Shown: positions 24,339 to 34,126, numbered from the stretch's first letter. The stretch is DNA of 60,392 bases from Pedobacter cryoconitis (GCF_003259615.1 NZ_QLLR01000034.1:1-60392), one strand, 5' to 3'. Notes: generated by a model from the letters alone, not told the origin. Program-made: numbers and translations.

Positions 24339-25616
24339 ATGACGCAAGTAGACGTGCTTCTTGGCCTGCAATGGGGCGATGAGGGCAAAGGAAAAATTGT
24401 TGACGTATTATGTCCGCAATATGATTTGATAGCTCGTTTTCAAGGCGGACCGAATGCCGGCCACACCTTAGAGTTTGATGGCAAAAAGTTTGTTTTAAAT
24501 ACTATTCCATCTGGTATTTTCAACAAAGACACCATGAATTTGATTGGTAATGGTGTGGTGGTCGATCCCATCATTTTAAAAAGAGAATTAGATAACCTGA
24601 AAACTGCTGGTCATGATCCTGTTGCCAATGGCAAACTGGTGATCGCACGTAAAGCACATCTGATTCTTCCTACTCACCAGCTTTTAGACGCTGCAAATGA
24701 GCAGAAAATGGGTAAAGATAAAATCGGTTCTACCCTTAAAGGTATTGGCCCGACTTATATGGATAAAACCGGACGTAATGGTTTACGTGTTGGGGATACT
24801 ACTTTACCTGATTTCAAAGAGCGTTACAATAAACTGGTTACTAAACACAAGGAATTACTTTCTCATTATAACTTTGAGTATGACCTGACAGAAAAAGAAG
24901 CTGCTTTCTTCGAGGCTATTGAGTTTATCAAAACTATTCCTCATGTAGACAGCGAGCACTTTGTAAACGGTTACCTTAAGGAAGGCAAAAAAGTTCTTGC
25001 TGAAGGTGCACAGGGAACATTACTGGATATTGATTTCGGTTCTTATCCTTTCGTAACTTCTTCCAATACAACAACTGCCGGTGCTTGTACTGGTTTAGGT
25101 ATTGCGCCAAACAAAATCGGAAGTGTGATCGGAATTTTCAAAGCTTACTGCACACGTGTAGGAAGCGGCCCGTTCCCTACTGAACTGGAAGATGAAGTAG
25201 GTGAAAACCTGCGTCAGGTAGGACACGAATTCGGTGCAACTACTGGAAGACCACGCCGTTGCGGATGGATCGACCTTCCTGCTTTAAAATATGCAATCAT
25301 GTTGAATGGTGTGACTGAAATGGTCATGACTAAAGCTGATGTATTGAGTGGATTTGATACTATTTATGCTTGTACGCATTATGAGCACAATGGCGAAAAG
25401 ATTGATTACATGCCGTATGACATCATCACGATCAAACCAAACCCGGTTCTGAAAGAAATTGAAGGATGGAAAACTGACATTACTAAAATCACTGAAGTTG
25501 ATCAGATTCCTGCTCAGCTTGCTTCTTATATCGCTTTCTTAGAAAAAGAATTAGAAGTACCGGTAAGATACCTTTCTGTAGGTCCGGACAGAGTACAAAC
25601 ATTGATTCTTCCTTAA
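24339..25616 (+). CDS. purA: Adenylosuccinate synthase
   Basis: GTP-dependent enzyme of 425 residues that joins aspartate to IMP, the first step from IMP to AMP. The N-terminal P-loop GLQWGDEGKGKIVD, GGPNAGHTLEF, GIGPTYMDKTGRNGLRVGD and the C-terminal GPDRVQTLILP are all diagnostic and the length is normal. It is probably co-transcribed with the fur-like gene and ends at a strong terminator. Confidence 0.97.
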   Translation: MTQVDVLLGLQWGDEGKGKIVDVLCPQYDLIARFQGGPNAGHTLEFDGKKFVLNTIPSGIFNKDTMNLIGNGVVVDPIILKRELDNLKTAGHDPVANGKLVIARKAHLILPTHQLLDAANEQKMGKDKIGSTLKGIGPTYMDKTGRNGLRVGDTTLPDFKERYNKLVTKHKELLSHYNFEYDLTEKEAAFFEAIEFIKTIPHVDSEHFVNGYLKEGKKVLAEGAQGTLLDIDFGSYPFVTSSNTTTAGACTGLGIAPNKIGSVIGIFKAYCTRVGSGPFPTELEDEVGENLRQVGHEFGATTGRPRRCGWIDLPALKYAIMLNGVTEMVMTKADVLSGFDTIYACTHYEHNGEKIDYMPYDIITIKPNPVLKEIEGWKTDITKITEVDQIPAQLASYIAFLEKELEVPVRYLSVGPDRVQTLILP

Positions 25617-25633
25617 GAAATCAATTCATATAT

Positions 25634-25661
25634 AAAAGGCGGCCTGGTGCCGCCTTTTTTT
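25634..25661 (+). terminator. Intrinsic terminator after purA
   Basis: AAAAGGCGGC and GCCGCCTTTT are perfect 10-bp arms with the loop CTGGT and a run of seven T, a textbook rho-independent terminator. Confidence 0.92.
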
Positions 25662-25695
25662 ATTTAGGCATGATTTAATACCAATTTTTAATCCC

Positions 25696-26955
25696 ATGAA
25701 CTCCCAGGAACTAATTTCATTTAAACAGAAAGCTTTACAATGGGCAAATCAATTTGAGGTCTGCTGTTGTTTTGATTCAAATGAATACACTGATCCTTAT
25801 TCCAAATATGACTTTCTGCTTGCCGCAGGTACTGAGCACCAGCTGAACGTCCCAACAGGAAACGCTTTTAAGGCGCTGAAAACATTTGCTCAGGCTCATC
25901 CGGGCTGGTTGTTCGGTTTATTAAGCTATGACCTTAAAAACGAGATAGAAGAGCTGAATTCCGGCAAAGAAAACAAACTTGATTTTCCGGATCTTTTCTT
26001 TTTTGCACCAAAATATCTGATTGCGGTTAGCAATGGCCGTATTGAAGTACTGGCAGGGCCATCCGATTTACTGGAAACCATTCATGGAATTAAGCAACAT
26101 GCCGTAACTTCTGCTCCTGTTTTGCAACTGGAACCCAAAATGGACAGGGTGACTTATCTGGCTAAGGTTAATGAATTGAGAGATCACATTGCAAGGGGTG
26201 ATATTTATGAGGTTAATTTCTGCCAGGAGTTCTTTGCGGAAAATGCCGCTATTGACCCTTATGAGGTCTACCTCAATTTAAATAAACTATCCCCTACCCC
26301 ATTTTCAGGCTTCTTTAAAGTGGATCACAAGTATATCCTTTCGGCAAGTCCTGAGCGGTTTTTATGCAAACGCGGAAACGTGTTAACTTCCCAGCCGATC
26401 AAAGGGACTGCCAAACGCAGCCCCGATGTTCAGGAAGACGAGCAGATTAAGATTGCTTTAAAAAACAACATTAAAGAACAAGCTGAAAATGTAATGATCG
26501 TAGATCTGGTCAGAAATGATCTAACTAAAAGTGCAGTATCGGGAACAGTTAAAGTAAAAGAGCTTTTTGGAATTTACAGTTTCCCACAGCTGCATCAGAT
26601 GATTTCGACCATAAGCTGCCAGCTTAAACCAGAACTGCATCCGGTAGAGGCTATAGAAAATGCTTTTCCGATGGGTTCTATGACAGGCGCTCCGAAAGTA
26701 AGGGCAATGGAATTGATAGAGGATACAGAGTGCAGCAGAAGAGGGATTTACTCTGGTGCTTTTGGATATTTTGATCCTGAAGGGGATTTTGATTTCAATG
26801 TGGTGATCCGCAGCATCCTGTACAATGAGCAAAAGAAATATTTATCTTTTCAAGTGGGCGGAGCAATAACTTTCGCTTCTTCTGCAGAGGCTGAATATGA
26901 AGAATGTATGCTGAAAGCTTCAGCAATGATTAAAACGTTAAAAGGATCGCATTAG
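25696..26955 (+). CDS. pabB: Aminodeoxychorismate synthase component I
   Basis: A chorismate-binding enzyme of 419 residues that makes 4-amino-4-deoxychorismate for folate synthesis. The chorismate fold is marked by GDIYEVNFCQEF, SASPERFLCK, LVRNDLTKSAV and GSMTGAPKVRAMELIE. The PIKGTAKR motif has the lysine typical of PabB rather than the alanine of anthranilate synthase (PIAGT), so I prefer PabB over TrpE. No glutamine amidotransferase partner (PabA) is adjacent. The final codons and stop form part of a bidirectional terminator. Confidence 0.88.
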   Translation: MNSQELISFKQKALQWANQFEVCCCFDSNEYTDPYSKYDFLLAAGTEHQLNVPTGNAFKALKTFAQAHPGWLFGLLSYDLKNEIEELNSGKENKLDFPDLFFFAPKYLIAVSNGRIEVLAGPSDLLETIHGIKQHAVTSAPVLQLEPKMDRVTYLAKVNELRDHIARGDIYEVNFCQEFFAENAAIDPYEVYLNLNKLSPTPFSGFFKVDHKYILSASPERFLCKRGNVLTSQPIKGTAKRSPDVQEDEQIKIALKNNIKEQAENVMIVDLVRNDLTKSAVSGTVKVKELFGIYSFPQLHQMISTISCQLKPELHPVEAIENAFPMGSMTGAPKVRAMELIEDTECSRRGIYSGAFGYFDPEGDFDFNVVIRSILYNEQKKYLSFQVGGAITFASSAEAEYEECMLKASAMIKTLKGSH

Positions 26956-26966
26956 CGATCCTTTTA
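26939..26966. terminator. Bidirectional terminator overlapping the pabB stop
   Basis: Arms of 12 bp (TAAAAGGATCGC and its complement) with the 4-nt loop ATTA. The pabB stop codon lies in the loop and 3' arm. A and T runs on the outer sides suit termination of both pabB and the convergent M48 peptidase gene. Confidence 0.8.
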
Positions 26967-26996
26967 TAGAACTTGACAAGAAGATTGCCCTTCTGA

Positions 26997-27824
26997 TTAC
27001 CTGATTGGCTTTCCCGTAGGAGAGTTAAAATATCTTTGTGCTTCAGGCAAATCTCTTTGAATCTGTGCAATCCTTGTGCCATCGGCAGGGTGTGTACTTA
27101 AAAATTCAGGTGGTTTCTGTGAACTCTGACTTACAGCAGCCATTCTCTGCCAGAAACTAACTGCGCTTGATGGATTATAACCGGCCATAGACATAAAAAT
27201 AAGGCCTAAGTGATCGGCTTCTAATTCCTGAGTTCTTGAATTAGGCAGCAAGTAAAACCCTTGTGCACTCACACCATAGATTTTGCTGATTGCAGCTTGT
27301 GTAACCTCAGACTGACTACCAGCCGCAGCACCTACTAAACCTCCTAAGCCTTGTGCTAATGCCGCTTTTGAAGCGCGTTCAGAAGAGTGTTGTGCAATTG
27401 CATGTGCAATCTCATGGCCCATTACTGTGGCCAGACCTGCATCGTCTTTGGTTACAGGCAAAATACCCGAGTAAACAGCAACTTTACCACCAGGCATACA
27501 CCATGCGTTTACTTCTTTACTATCAATCAGGTTAAATTCCCAGCGAAAACCCTGGATCTGCGCAGCATAACCATTGGCATTCATATATTTCGTTACTGCT
27601 GCCGCGATCTTCTGTCCGATCTGTTTGACCCGCTGGGCATCAGCATTATTTAATATTTTTGTTTTTGGATCTTTTAAAAGTGTAGTATAACTCTGTGCAG
27701 CGGCAGTCTGCATTTCACTTTCATTGACAAAACTTATTCTGTTTCTCCCTGACAAGGGAACTGTAGAGCATGCGTAAGTCATAGATACTACAGCAGCAAT
27801 ACCCAGTAACGTTAATTTCTTCAT
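26997..27824 (-). CDS. M48-family metallopeptidase, lipoprotein
   Basis: A 275-residue zinc peptidase. A lipobox (TYAC, Cys19) marks it as a lipoprotein, the zinc motif HEIAH is at 137-141, and the third ligand glutamate is in SRTQELEADHLGL. It resembles BepA/LoiP-type envelope proteases without the TPR tail, likely degrading misfolded periplasmic or outer-membrane proteins. It is the last gene of the nadC-plsY-M48 run, 6 bp after plsY. Confidence 0.92.
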   Translation of the reverse strand: MKKLTLLGIAAVVSMTYACSTVPLSGRNRISFVNESEMQTAAAQSYTTLLKDPKTKILNNADAQRVKQIGQKIAAAVTKYMNANGYAAQIQGFRWEFNLIDSKEVNAWCMPGGKVAVYSGILPVTKDDAGLATVMGHEIAHAIAQHSSERASKAALAQGLGGLVGAAAGSQSEVTQAAISKIYGVSAQGFYLLPNSRTQELEADHLGLIFMSMAGYNPSSAVSFWQRMAAVSQSSQKPPEFLSTHPADGTRIAQIQRDLPEAQRYFNSPTGKPIR

Positions 27825-27830
27825 TGGTTT

Positions 27831-28484
27831 TTAGTTAGTATTTGTTTTCTTTTTAAACAGATACACTTTAGATTCTTTGCCTTTAAGTAAGCGTTCCAGG
27901 TTTTTCTGGTGCGTAACCAATATCAGGATGCAAACACACATCCCATACAGAACTTCAGACTTAATTGTGGAATGCAGCACAAAAACAATTCCTAACGGAA
28001 AGGTAAATCCTGCACATATAGAGCTTAGAGATACATATTTTGTAACCAGCAGCACGACCACAAAAACAAGAACACAAAGCATAGCAGCCGGGAAGTTAAC
28101 TGCTAAAATCATTCCAAAAAGCGTAGCGACCCCCTTACCACCCCTGAAACCGGCAAAGATTGGGAACAAATGTCCCATCACAGCAGTTACACCCAGTGCA
28201 AGTTCATAATTAACAAATTGCGAAGAGTTGTGTGGCCCGGTTACCGATAGCCCTATAAAATAGGCAAGCTTGGTTGCAGTGTACCCTTTCGCAATATCAA
28301 TGGTCATGACGGCCATACCTGCTTTTTTACCCAGTACACGGAAAGTATTAGTCGCCCCAGCATTACCGCTGCCGTATTCTCTTACGTCAATACCATAAAA
28401 TGCCTGCCCGATCCAAACTGCCGTAGGTATAGACCCGCAGAGATAGGCTAAAATAACCGCAGAAATAGAGTAGATAGATATCAT
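27831..28484 (-). CDS. plsY: Glycerol-3-phosphate acyltransferase PlsY
   Basis: An inner-membrane enzyme of 217 residues with about five hydrophobic segments that transfers acyl from acyl-phosphate to glycerol-3-phosphate, the first step of phospholipid synthesis. Conserved loops GSGNAGATNTFRVLG and HLFPIFAGFRGGKGVATLFG are present. It lies 3 bp after nadC and 6 bp before the M48 gene, forming a tight unit. Confidence 0.95.
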   Translation of the reverse strand: MISIYSISAVILAYLCGSIPTAVWIGQAFYGIDVREYGSGNAGATNTFRVLGKKAGMAVMTIDIAKGYTATKLAYFIGLSVTGPHNSSQFVNYELALGVTAVMGHLFPIFAGFRGGKGVATLFGMILAVNFPAAMLCVLVFVVVLLVTKYVSLSSICAGFTFPLGIVFVLHSTIKSEVLYGMCVCILILVTHQKNLERLLKGKESKVYLFKKKTNTN

Positions 28485-28487
28485 ACC

Positions 28488-29330
28488 TTAATAGGCTTTT
28501 AAACTCATGTCTAAACTTTTAACTGAGTGGGTCAATGCGCCCATGGAGATAAAATCAACCCCACACGCTGCATATTCAGTTATATTCTCTTCGGTAATCC
28601 CACCAGATGCTTCTGTAGTAAATTGATGATCAATCAATTTCACAGCCTGTTTAAGGTCAGCAAAGCTGAAATTATCCAGCATAATCCTATTTACCTTACC
28701 TGTATTTAATACCTGGCTCAACTCTTCCAGATTTCTTACTTCAATCTCTATTTCAAGTTTTTTACCGTTAGCTGCAAGATACTGATTTGCGGCCGTAATT
28801 GCATTTGAAATTCCACCAGCATAATCCACGTGATTATCTTTGATCAGAATCATATCATACAGACCTATCCGGTGATTTACTCCGCCACCTATTCTAACTG
28901 CCCATTTCTCAAGATACCTCATACCAGGGGTAGTTTTTCTGGTGTCCAGAATTTTAGTCTGATAAGGGGAAAGTAATTGCACTACATGGTTAGTCTTAGT
29001 TGCAATTCCGCTCATTCGCTGCATGCAGTTCAAAACCAGTCTTTCGGCCAGTAAAATAGAATGAGAGCTGCCAGATACCGTGAAGGCAATATCCCCGTAT
29101 TTTACTTCGGCCCCATCGTTTAAAAAAACTTCCGTCTGAAGTGTGGAGTCTACTTGCTTGAAAATTTCAAGCGCAAGTTCTATGCCTGCAAGTATACCAT
29201 CTTCTTTAACCAATAGCTTGGCTTTCCCGGTTGTTCCGGCAGGGATGGTAGACATAGAAGTATGATCGCCATCACCAAGGTCCTCAGTGATCGCATTTTT
29301 TATAAATAGGTCTATTAATTTCTTATCCAA
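28488..29330 (-). CDS. nadC: Nicotinate-nucleotide pyrophosphorylase (carboxylating)
   Basis: A 280-residue enzyme of de novo NAD synthesis that converts quinolinate and PRPP to nicotinate mononucleotide and CO2. The motifs LDTRKTTPGMRYLEKWAV, RIGGGVNHRIGLYD, ILIKDNH and ASGGITEENI are diagnostic. A -7-like TATTTTTG lies at 29347-29354 on the minus strand, so nadC probably starts the nadC-plsY-M48 transcript. Confidence 0.96.
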   Translation of the reverse strand: MDKKLIDLFIKNAITEDLGDGDHTSMSTIPAGTTGKAKLLVKEDGILAGIELALEIFKQVDSTLQTEVFLNDGAEVKYGDIAFTVSGSSHSILLAERLVLNCMQRMSGIATKTNHVVQLLSPYQTKILDTRKTTPGMRYLEKWAVRIGGGVNHRIGLYDMILIKDNHVDYAGGISNAITAANQYLAANGKKLEIEIEVRNLEELSQVLNTGKVNRIMLDNFSFADLKQAVKLIDHQFTTEASGGITEENITEYAACGVDFISMGALTHSVKSLDMSLKAY

Positions 29331-29378
29331 AACATGTATTTTAGATCAAAAATAGCATTTTTACCTAAATTTGCATTA

Positions 29379-29774
29379 CTATTTATCGGGTTCAATCCGT
29401 AATTCGGTGATAAAAAAGGTGTTAGCTGTTTTTTTCAGCGTAATTGCCACTCTGAATTTCCCGCTTTTTGTGCTCAGGGACAGGATGCCAAACCGATAAT
29501 TAGGATTGGTATTAATCAGATGCACCACCGTTGAATTCACAGGTGTATTTTTAGTGAAAAAATCCCTGAGTATCTGTTCAGCCTGTGCTTTGGTGTATAC
29601 ATCCTCCTCCTCATTTATAGTCAATTCTACAGATGGAGAGAAATTTTTACTGATCTCTTTTGAATTCGCAGATTTGAATAAGGTCGATATAGCATCAACA
29701 ATATCTCCTTGAATTAATCCAGGATGGAATAACTGGGTCAAAAAAATCACTGCCGAAAGTATGGGTCTAATCAT
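29379..29774 (-). CDS. DUF4783-domain protein
   Basis: A 131-residue exported protein. The signal peptide (LSAVIFLTQLFHPGLIQ) is followed by a compact alpha-beta domain resembling NTF2-like folds: KAQAEQILRDFFTKN, VHLINTNPNYRFGILSL, FRVAITLKK and FFITELRIE. This matches my memory of DUF4783, a Bacteroidota family of unknown function. It lies directly upstream of nadC on the same strand, a neighbourhood that may be conserved. Confidence 0.75.
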   Translation of the reverse strand: MIRPILSAVIFLTQLFHPGLIQGDIVDAISTLFKSANSKEISKNFSPSVELTINEEEDVYTKAQAEQILRDFFTKNTPVNSTVVHLINTNPNYRFGILSLSTKSGKFRVAITLKKTANTFFITELRIEPDK

Positions 29775-29904
29775 ATTCTAAAGATAACAATTATTCCGCA
29801 CACAAATTATGCCATTAAAGATTAGTAATTAGCCAATAAGCTATACAAGAGTTTCAAACATCGCAGTAACTTAGTTATTGACCTTTAACCAAATACATAT
29901 TCAG

Positions 29905-31248
29905 ATGTTAAAAAAATCAGCGATCTTAATTTTCTTTACCCTCACGCTGTTGACGACCACAAAAGCACAAACCAGCAATGCAGCGCGCGGCCAATGGTTT
30001 AAAGAGGCCAAATTCGGAATGATGGTGCATTGGGGCCTTTATAGCATTCTTGAAGGAAGCTATAACGGACATACCTTACCAGATACGACTTTAAAACATG
30101 CAAACGGATGGTATGCAGAGTGGGCACAGCAAAGACTGGAAGTCCCTGCCAAAGAATACCAGGCATTGGTTAAACAATTTAACCCGGTTAATTTTGATGC
30201 GGACAAATGGATATTTGAAGCTAAAAATGCAGGTATGAAATACTTTGTCATCACCGCTAAACATCATGATGGGTTTGCGCTTTGGGATTCGAAGGTTTCG
30301 ACTTATGATATTGGTAGCACGCCCTATAAAAAAGACATCCTGGGAGAACTGGCCAAAGCCTGTAAAAAGTATGGGCTAAAATTCGGATTTTACTATTCAC
30401 ATTGCGAAGATTGGGAACATCCCGGAGGTGCAACCCCCGAATGGCTGCCACGAAAAACAGACGCACAATTCGAGAAATACTGGAACGAGAAATGTTTACC
30501 ACAGGTTGCTGAACTTATTCACAACTACAATCCGGACATGTTCTGGTTTGACACCTGGGGTGATGAACAGGAAAAGATATTTATTTCGGATAAAAGACGG
30601 GATCAGCTCATTGCCTTAATCAGAAAAGAAAGTCCAAAATGCTTAATTAATGGCCGTATTTCTTACCTCAACCCTGGAGACGATATTGATTTCCTGGAAA
30701 TGATGGACAATACTTACCCGGAAAAATTACAGACCAGGCCCTGGCAAACTGCCGCGACAATGGTTAATTCCTGGGGATGGCATGCCAAAGATTACAACTG
30801 GAAACCTGCGAATGAAATGCTTGGTTATTTAGTGAGTAATGTAGCTAAAGGAGGTAATTACCTGTTAAATGTTGGCCCTAAACCCAATGGAGAAATCCCA
30901 CTGGCAGCTATTCAGCGCCTGCGTGAAATGGGTGGCTGGCTCACTGCAAACGGAGAAGCAGTTTATGGGGCTTCCCACGTGGATGCTCCGGTTATTCAGG
31001 ATGTTTACCTGACTCAGAAAACAGGAACTCATGGAGAAAATTATATTTATGCCAGTATTGCAAAACCACTAAGCCAGCTTGTTTTACCCTTCCCTGCATC
31101 AGCAATCAAAGACTGTAAATTACTGGAATCGGATATGCCTGTTCAGTTCAGTGCAGCAGCAAATAACCAGGTTTCCCTGCAATTGCCTAAAATACTAGCT
31201 GAGCCATGCACAGGAATACAGGTGATAAAAATAACCATGAAGAACTAA
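29905..31248 (+). CDS. Alpha-L-fucosidase, GH29 family
   Basis: I use the ATG at 29905 because it begins a clear signal peptide (KKSAILIFFTLTLLTTTKAQ); the frame extends 27 bp upstream only through a TTG. The product of about 447 residues has the GH29 barrel: GMMVHWGLYSILEG, FVITAKHHDGFALWDS, KKYGLKFGFYYSHCEDW and PDMFWFDTWGD, whose aspartate is the expected nucleophile, then GNYLLNVGPKPNGEIP. A C-terminal beta domain follows. It should remove fucose from glycans in the periplasm or at the surface. It stands alone, with no SusC/SusD or other hydrolase beside it. Confidence 0.92.
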   Translation: MLKKSAILIFFTLTLLTTTKAQTSNAARGQWFKEAKFGMMVHWGLYSILEGSYNGHTLPDTTLKHANGWYAEWAQQRLEVPAKEYQALVKQFNPVNFDADKWIFEAKNAGMKYFVITAKHHDGFALWDSKVSTYDIGSTPYKKDILGELAKACKKYGLKFGFYYSHCEDWEHPGGATPEWLPRKTDAQFEKYWNEKCLPQVAELIHNYNPDMFWFDTWGDEQEKIFISDKRRDQLIALIRKESPKCLINGRISYLNPGDDIDFLEMMDNTYPEKLQTRPWQTAATMVNSWGWHAKDYNWKPANEMLGYLVSNVAKGGNYLLNVGPKPNGEIPLAAIQRLREMGGWLTANGEAVYGASHVDAPVIQDVYLTQKTGTHGENYIYASIAKPLSQLVLPFPASAIKDCKLLESDMPVQFSAAANNQVSLQLPKILAEPCTGIQVIKITMKN

Positions 31249-31316
31249 ATTTCAGGAACGAAGATCAGACGAGTGTATAAATTACAATTAGATGCCGCAT
31301 CAAAATCAATAAGAGT

Positions 31317-31324
31317 TATATTTG
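31317..31324 (+). promoter_or_regulatory. -7 element of gpmI
   Basis: TATATTTG matches the TAnnTTTG -7 element, 39 bp before the gpmI ATG. A matching TTTG at -33 is not evident. Confidence 0.45.
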
Positions 31325-31363
31325 TTTGACATTATTTATCAGCGAAATATCAATTCAATTTAA

Positions 31364-32884
31364 ATGAATAATAAAAAAGTGATGCTCCTCATTCTTGATG
31401 GATGGGGTTACGGAAAACAAGACAACTCAGACGCGGCATATGCAGCAAATACACCTTTCTTTGATTCTTTACTGAAAAACTACCCGAATTCTAAACTGGA
31501 AGCATCCGGTGAGGCCGTAGGCTTACCTGCCGGACAAATGGGAAATTCTGAAGTCGGACACATGAATCTTGGTGCAGGAAGAGTAGTTTACCAGGAACTG
31601 GGAAGAATTAACAAAGCAATCAGCGATGGCTCTATTAAAACTAATCAGACTTTAGTTGATGCTTTTGATTACGCTAAGAAAAACAACAAAGCTGTTCATT
31701 TTATCGGATTAGTGTCTGATGGTGGTGTGCATGCACATATCAATCATTTAAAAGGATTATGTGATGCTGCAAATGATCAGGGGCTGAAAGATGTCTTTAT
31801 TCATGGCTTTTTAGATGGCAGGGATACAGACCCGAATTCAGGTTTAGGTTTTATTAAAGAACTGGATGCACATTTAAAAACATCTACGGGTAAAATAGCC
31901 AGCCTGATTGGCCGTTACTATGCGATGGACAGAGATTCTCGCTGGGAACGTGTTAAACAGGCTTATGATGTAATGACTAAAGGGATTGGTTTGCATACTC
32001 AGGAGCCTTTAAAAGCGATTGAACAGTCTTATGCTGAAGGCATTACTGACGAATTTGTGAAACCAATCGTTGTTACCGGAGCAGATCAGCAGCCATTGGC
32101 CGTTATTGCCCCTGACGATGTAGTAATCTGTTTCAATTACAGAACAGACCGTGGCAGAGAAATTACTGCTGCCCTGACTCAGAACGACTACCCTGAATTC
32201 GAAATGCACAAATTGCCATTGTACTACGTAACAATGACTACTTATGATGAGAATTTTGAAGGTGTAAAAGTTATTTTCACCAAAGATGACCTGACAGAAA
32301 CTTTAGGAGAAATCTTAGAGAAAAATCATAAAAACCAGATCCGTATTGCGGAAACAGAAAAATATCCTCACGTTACCTTCTTCTTCTCTGGTGGCAGAGA
32401 GCTTGCCTTCGAAAACGAAAAGAGACTCATGGTGCCTTCTCCAAAGGTAGCCACTTATGATCTTCAACCAGAAATGAGTGCACAGGGAATTACAGATGCC
32501 ATTACAAAGGAGCTGGAAACAGGCTGGGCAGATTTTATTTGCCTGAATTTTGCAAACCCGGATATGGTAGGTCATACCGGTGTATTTGAAGCCGTTATTA
32601 AAGCTGTGGAAACTGCAGACCGCTGTGCACAGGAAGTAGTTACCAAAGGTCTTGAAAATGGTTACTCTTTCATTATCCTGGCAGATCATGGTAATTCAGA
32701 ATATATGGTGAACAGAGACGGTTCTGTAAATACTGCGCATACCACTAACCTTGTTCCTTGTATCCTGGTAGGTACTGAATATACTTCCATTGCAGATGGT
32801 AAACTAGGTGATATTGCACCTACAATCCTGAAATTAATGGGAATTGAGAAACCTGCGATCATGACAGGAAATTATTTGATATAA
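31364..32884 (+). CDS. gpmI: 2,3-bisphosphoglycerate-independent phosphoglycerate mutase
   Basis: A two-metal (manganese) glycolytic enzyme of 506 residues in the alkaline phosphatase superfamily that interconverts 3- and 2-phosphoglycerate. LILDGWGYG holds the first metal aspartate, GQMGNSEVGHMNLGAGR contains the catalytic Ser62, and ILADHGNSEYM and AHTTNLVPCIL supply later metal ligands. The next gene starts at the base after its stop, so they share a transcript. Confidence 0.97.
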   Translation: MNNKKVMLLILDGWGYGKQDNSDAAYAANTPFFDSLLKNYPNSKLEASGEAVGLPAGQMGNSEVGHMNLGAGRVVYQELGRINKAISDGSIKTNQTLVDAFDYAKKNNKAVHFIGLVSDGGVHAHINHLKGLCDAANDQGLKDVFIHGFLDGRDTDPNSGLGFIKELDAHLKTSTGKIASLIGRYYAMDRDSRWERVKQAYDVMTKGIGLHTQEPLKAIEQSYAEGITDEFVKPIVVTGADQQPLAVIAPDDVVICFNYRTDRGREITAALTQNDYPEFEMHKLPLYYVTMTTYDENFEGVKVIFTKDDLTETLGEILEKNHKNQIRIAETEKYPHVTFFFSGGRELAFENEKRLMVPSPKVATYDLQPEMSAQGITDAITKELETGWADFICLNFANPDMVGHTGVFEAVIKAVETADRCAQEVVTKGLENGYSFIILADHGNSEYMVNRDGSVNTAHTTNLVPCILVGTEYTSIADGKLGDIAPTILKLMGIEKPAIMTGNYLI

Positions 32885-33415
32885 ATGAAGAAACTGTCAT
32901 TCCTTTCTTTAAGCATTTTAGTTTTTGCGGCCTGTACTCCTGCAGCGCCCAAAAACCACAATGCGTCTTTGGCTTATTTCGATCTGAAGGATTATATAGC
33001 GAAAGAGGCCAAACGTTTAACGGCATTAAACCCTGAGATCGACAAGACAGTTATTGTGAATCAGGCTGCAGAGCGTAAAAAACTGAAGATTGCGGATTGG
33101 CCAAAAGAGTTATCCTCTTTTTCTGATGCAGACATTAATAAATCTGCCTGGCAGGGATTGTTTACAGCAGCGAAGGCAAAGGATTCAGAGACGTACCTTT
33201 CTGACAATGAGAAAGTGCCTGTAAAGTCACTTACTGTGAGTTACAGGAACGGCAAGATCCATGGCATAAAGCTGCTGATCAGCAATACTAATTCACTGTA
33301 CACCTCAAATGATACGCTTTCTTATTTTCCTGATAGCTTGTATGAGGTGAAGAAAACCCAGAACATCAAGTTGCTTAAAGGTAAAAGTTATGCAATTACA
33401 GGAAGGTTCAAATAG
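32885..33415 (+). CDS. Hypothetical lipoprotein
   Basis: A 176-residue protein starting immediately after the gpmI stop. A lipobox (FAAC, Cys16) follows the hydrophobic stretch LSFLSLSILVF. The rest contains a helical segment (LKDYIAKEAKRLTALNPEIDKTV) and a beta-rich C-terminal half (VKSLTVSYRNGKIHGIKLLIS...TLSYFPDSLYEVKKT). Similar lipoproteins occur in Sphingobacteriaceae but I can name no domain. The gene ends at a 29-bp inverted repeat. Confidence 0.75.
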   Translation: MKKLSFLSLSILVFAACTPAAPKNHNASLAYFDLKDYIAKEAKRLTALNPEIDKTVIVNQAAERKKLKIADWPKELSSFSDADINKSAWQGLFTAAKAKDSETYLSDNEKVPVKSLTVSYRNGKIHGIKLLISNTNSLYTSNDTLSYFPDSLYEVKKTQNIKLLKGKSYAITGRFK

Positions 33416-33431
33416 AAACTGCTGAACTTCA

Positions 33432-33496
33432 AAATAAGTTATCCATAAAAAAAGCCAGAGTATGATGCTCTGGCTTTTTTTATGGATAACTTATTT
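33432..33496. terminator. Long perfect inverted repeat, bidirectional terminator
   Basis: Perfect 29-bp arms (33432-33460 and 33468-33496) around a 7-nt loop. The inner GCCAGAG/CTCTGGC stem with 7 A and 7 T is a standard terminator for both strands; the outer 15 bp of each arm extend it well beyond what termination needs. It lies between convergent genes. Confidence 0.9.
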
Positions 33497-33499
33497 GTT

Positions 33500-34126
33500 T
33501 TATTTCAAACTTGCCACCTGTGCTTTCACATAGTCTATCAAAGAAATAATATCCTTACGTAATGGCTGCACAGTTAAGACTTTCTGGAAATCTGCAACTG
33601 AATTGTTAAACAATACGATACAGGCATCTTTATCTACGCGTTTCTTAATTTTATAAGATTTATAAATTGCATAATCCTTATAAGCTAAACCTCTGTTTTG
33701 CAACAATTGGGTATCTTCTTCTCCGTTGATCTCGATTGCTTTACTGAAATCTTTAATTGCTGATTGATAAAATGTCTCCCGCATCTGGTTCAAAGATTCC
33801 TTTGGATCGTTGGCCACATTCTGTCTTGCTTTACCTCTATAGTAATAAGCTGAATAGTCAGAAGGTTTTACCGTGATCAGCCTGCTATAGGTTTCAATAG
33901 AACTCTCAAAATTACCACATTGAAAATAAGAATATCCGAGCATCTTTAATACGCTTGGATTATTTGGGGTTTTGGCATCAGCTTTTTCTAATTGAGCAAC
34001 GGCTCCTTTATAATCGCCTTTCATCATTGCCTGCATTCCTAATTTATCGTAACTTCCGCTTTGAGCGAAAGCGGCATTGGCAGAAACAACCAAAAATAGT
34101 ATAAGCGCTTTTTTAATGTAGTTCAT
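33500..34126 (-). CDS. Tetratricopeptide-repeat protein
   Basis: The ATG at 34126 is used; an adjacent TTG lies one codon upstream. The product of 208 residues has a signal peptide (ALILFLVVSANAAFAQ) and about three TPR units, seen as MQAMMKGDYKGAVAQLEKAD, LGYSYFQCGNFESSIETYSR and YYYRGKARQN...YQSAIKDFSKAI. It is probably a periplasmic scaffold or outer-membrane-associated protein; the partner is unknown. It stands alone and is divergent from lon. Confidence 0.85.
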   Translation of the reverse strand: MNYIKKALILFLVVSANAAFAQSGSYDKLGMQAMMKGDYKGAVAQLEKADAKTPNNPSVLKMLGYSYFQCGNFESSIETYSRLITVKPSDYSAYYYRGKARQNVANDPKESLNQMRETFYQSAIKDFSKAIEINGEEDTQLLQNRGLAYKDYAIYKSYKIKKRVDKDACIVLFNNSVADFQKVLTVQPLRKDIISLIDYVKAQVASLK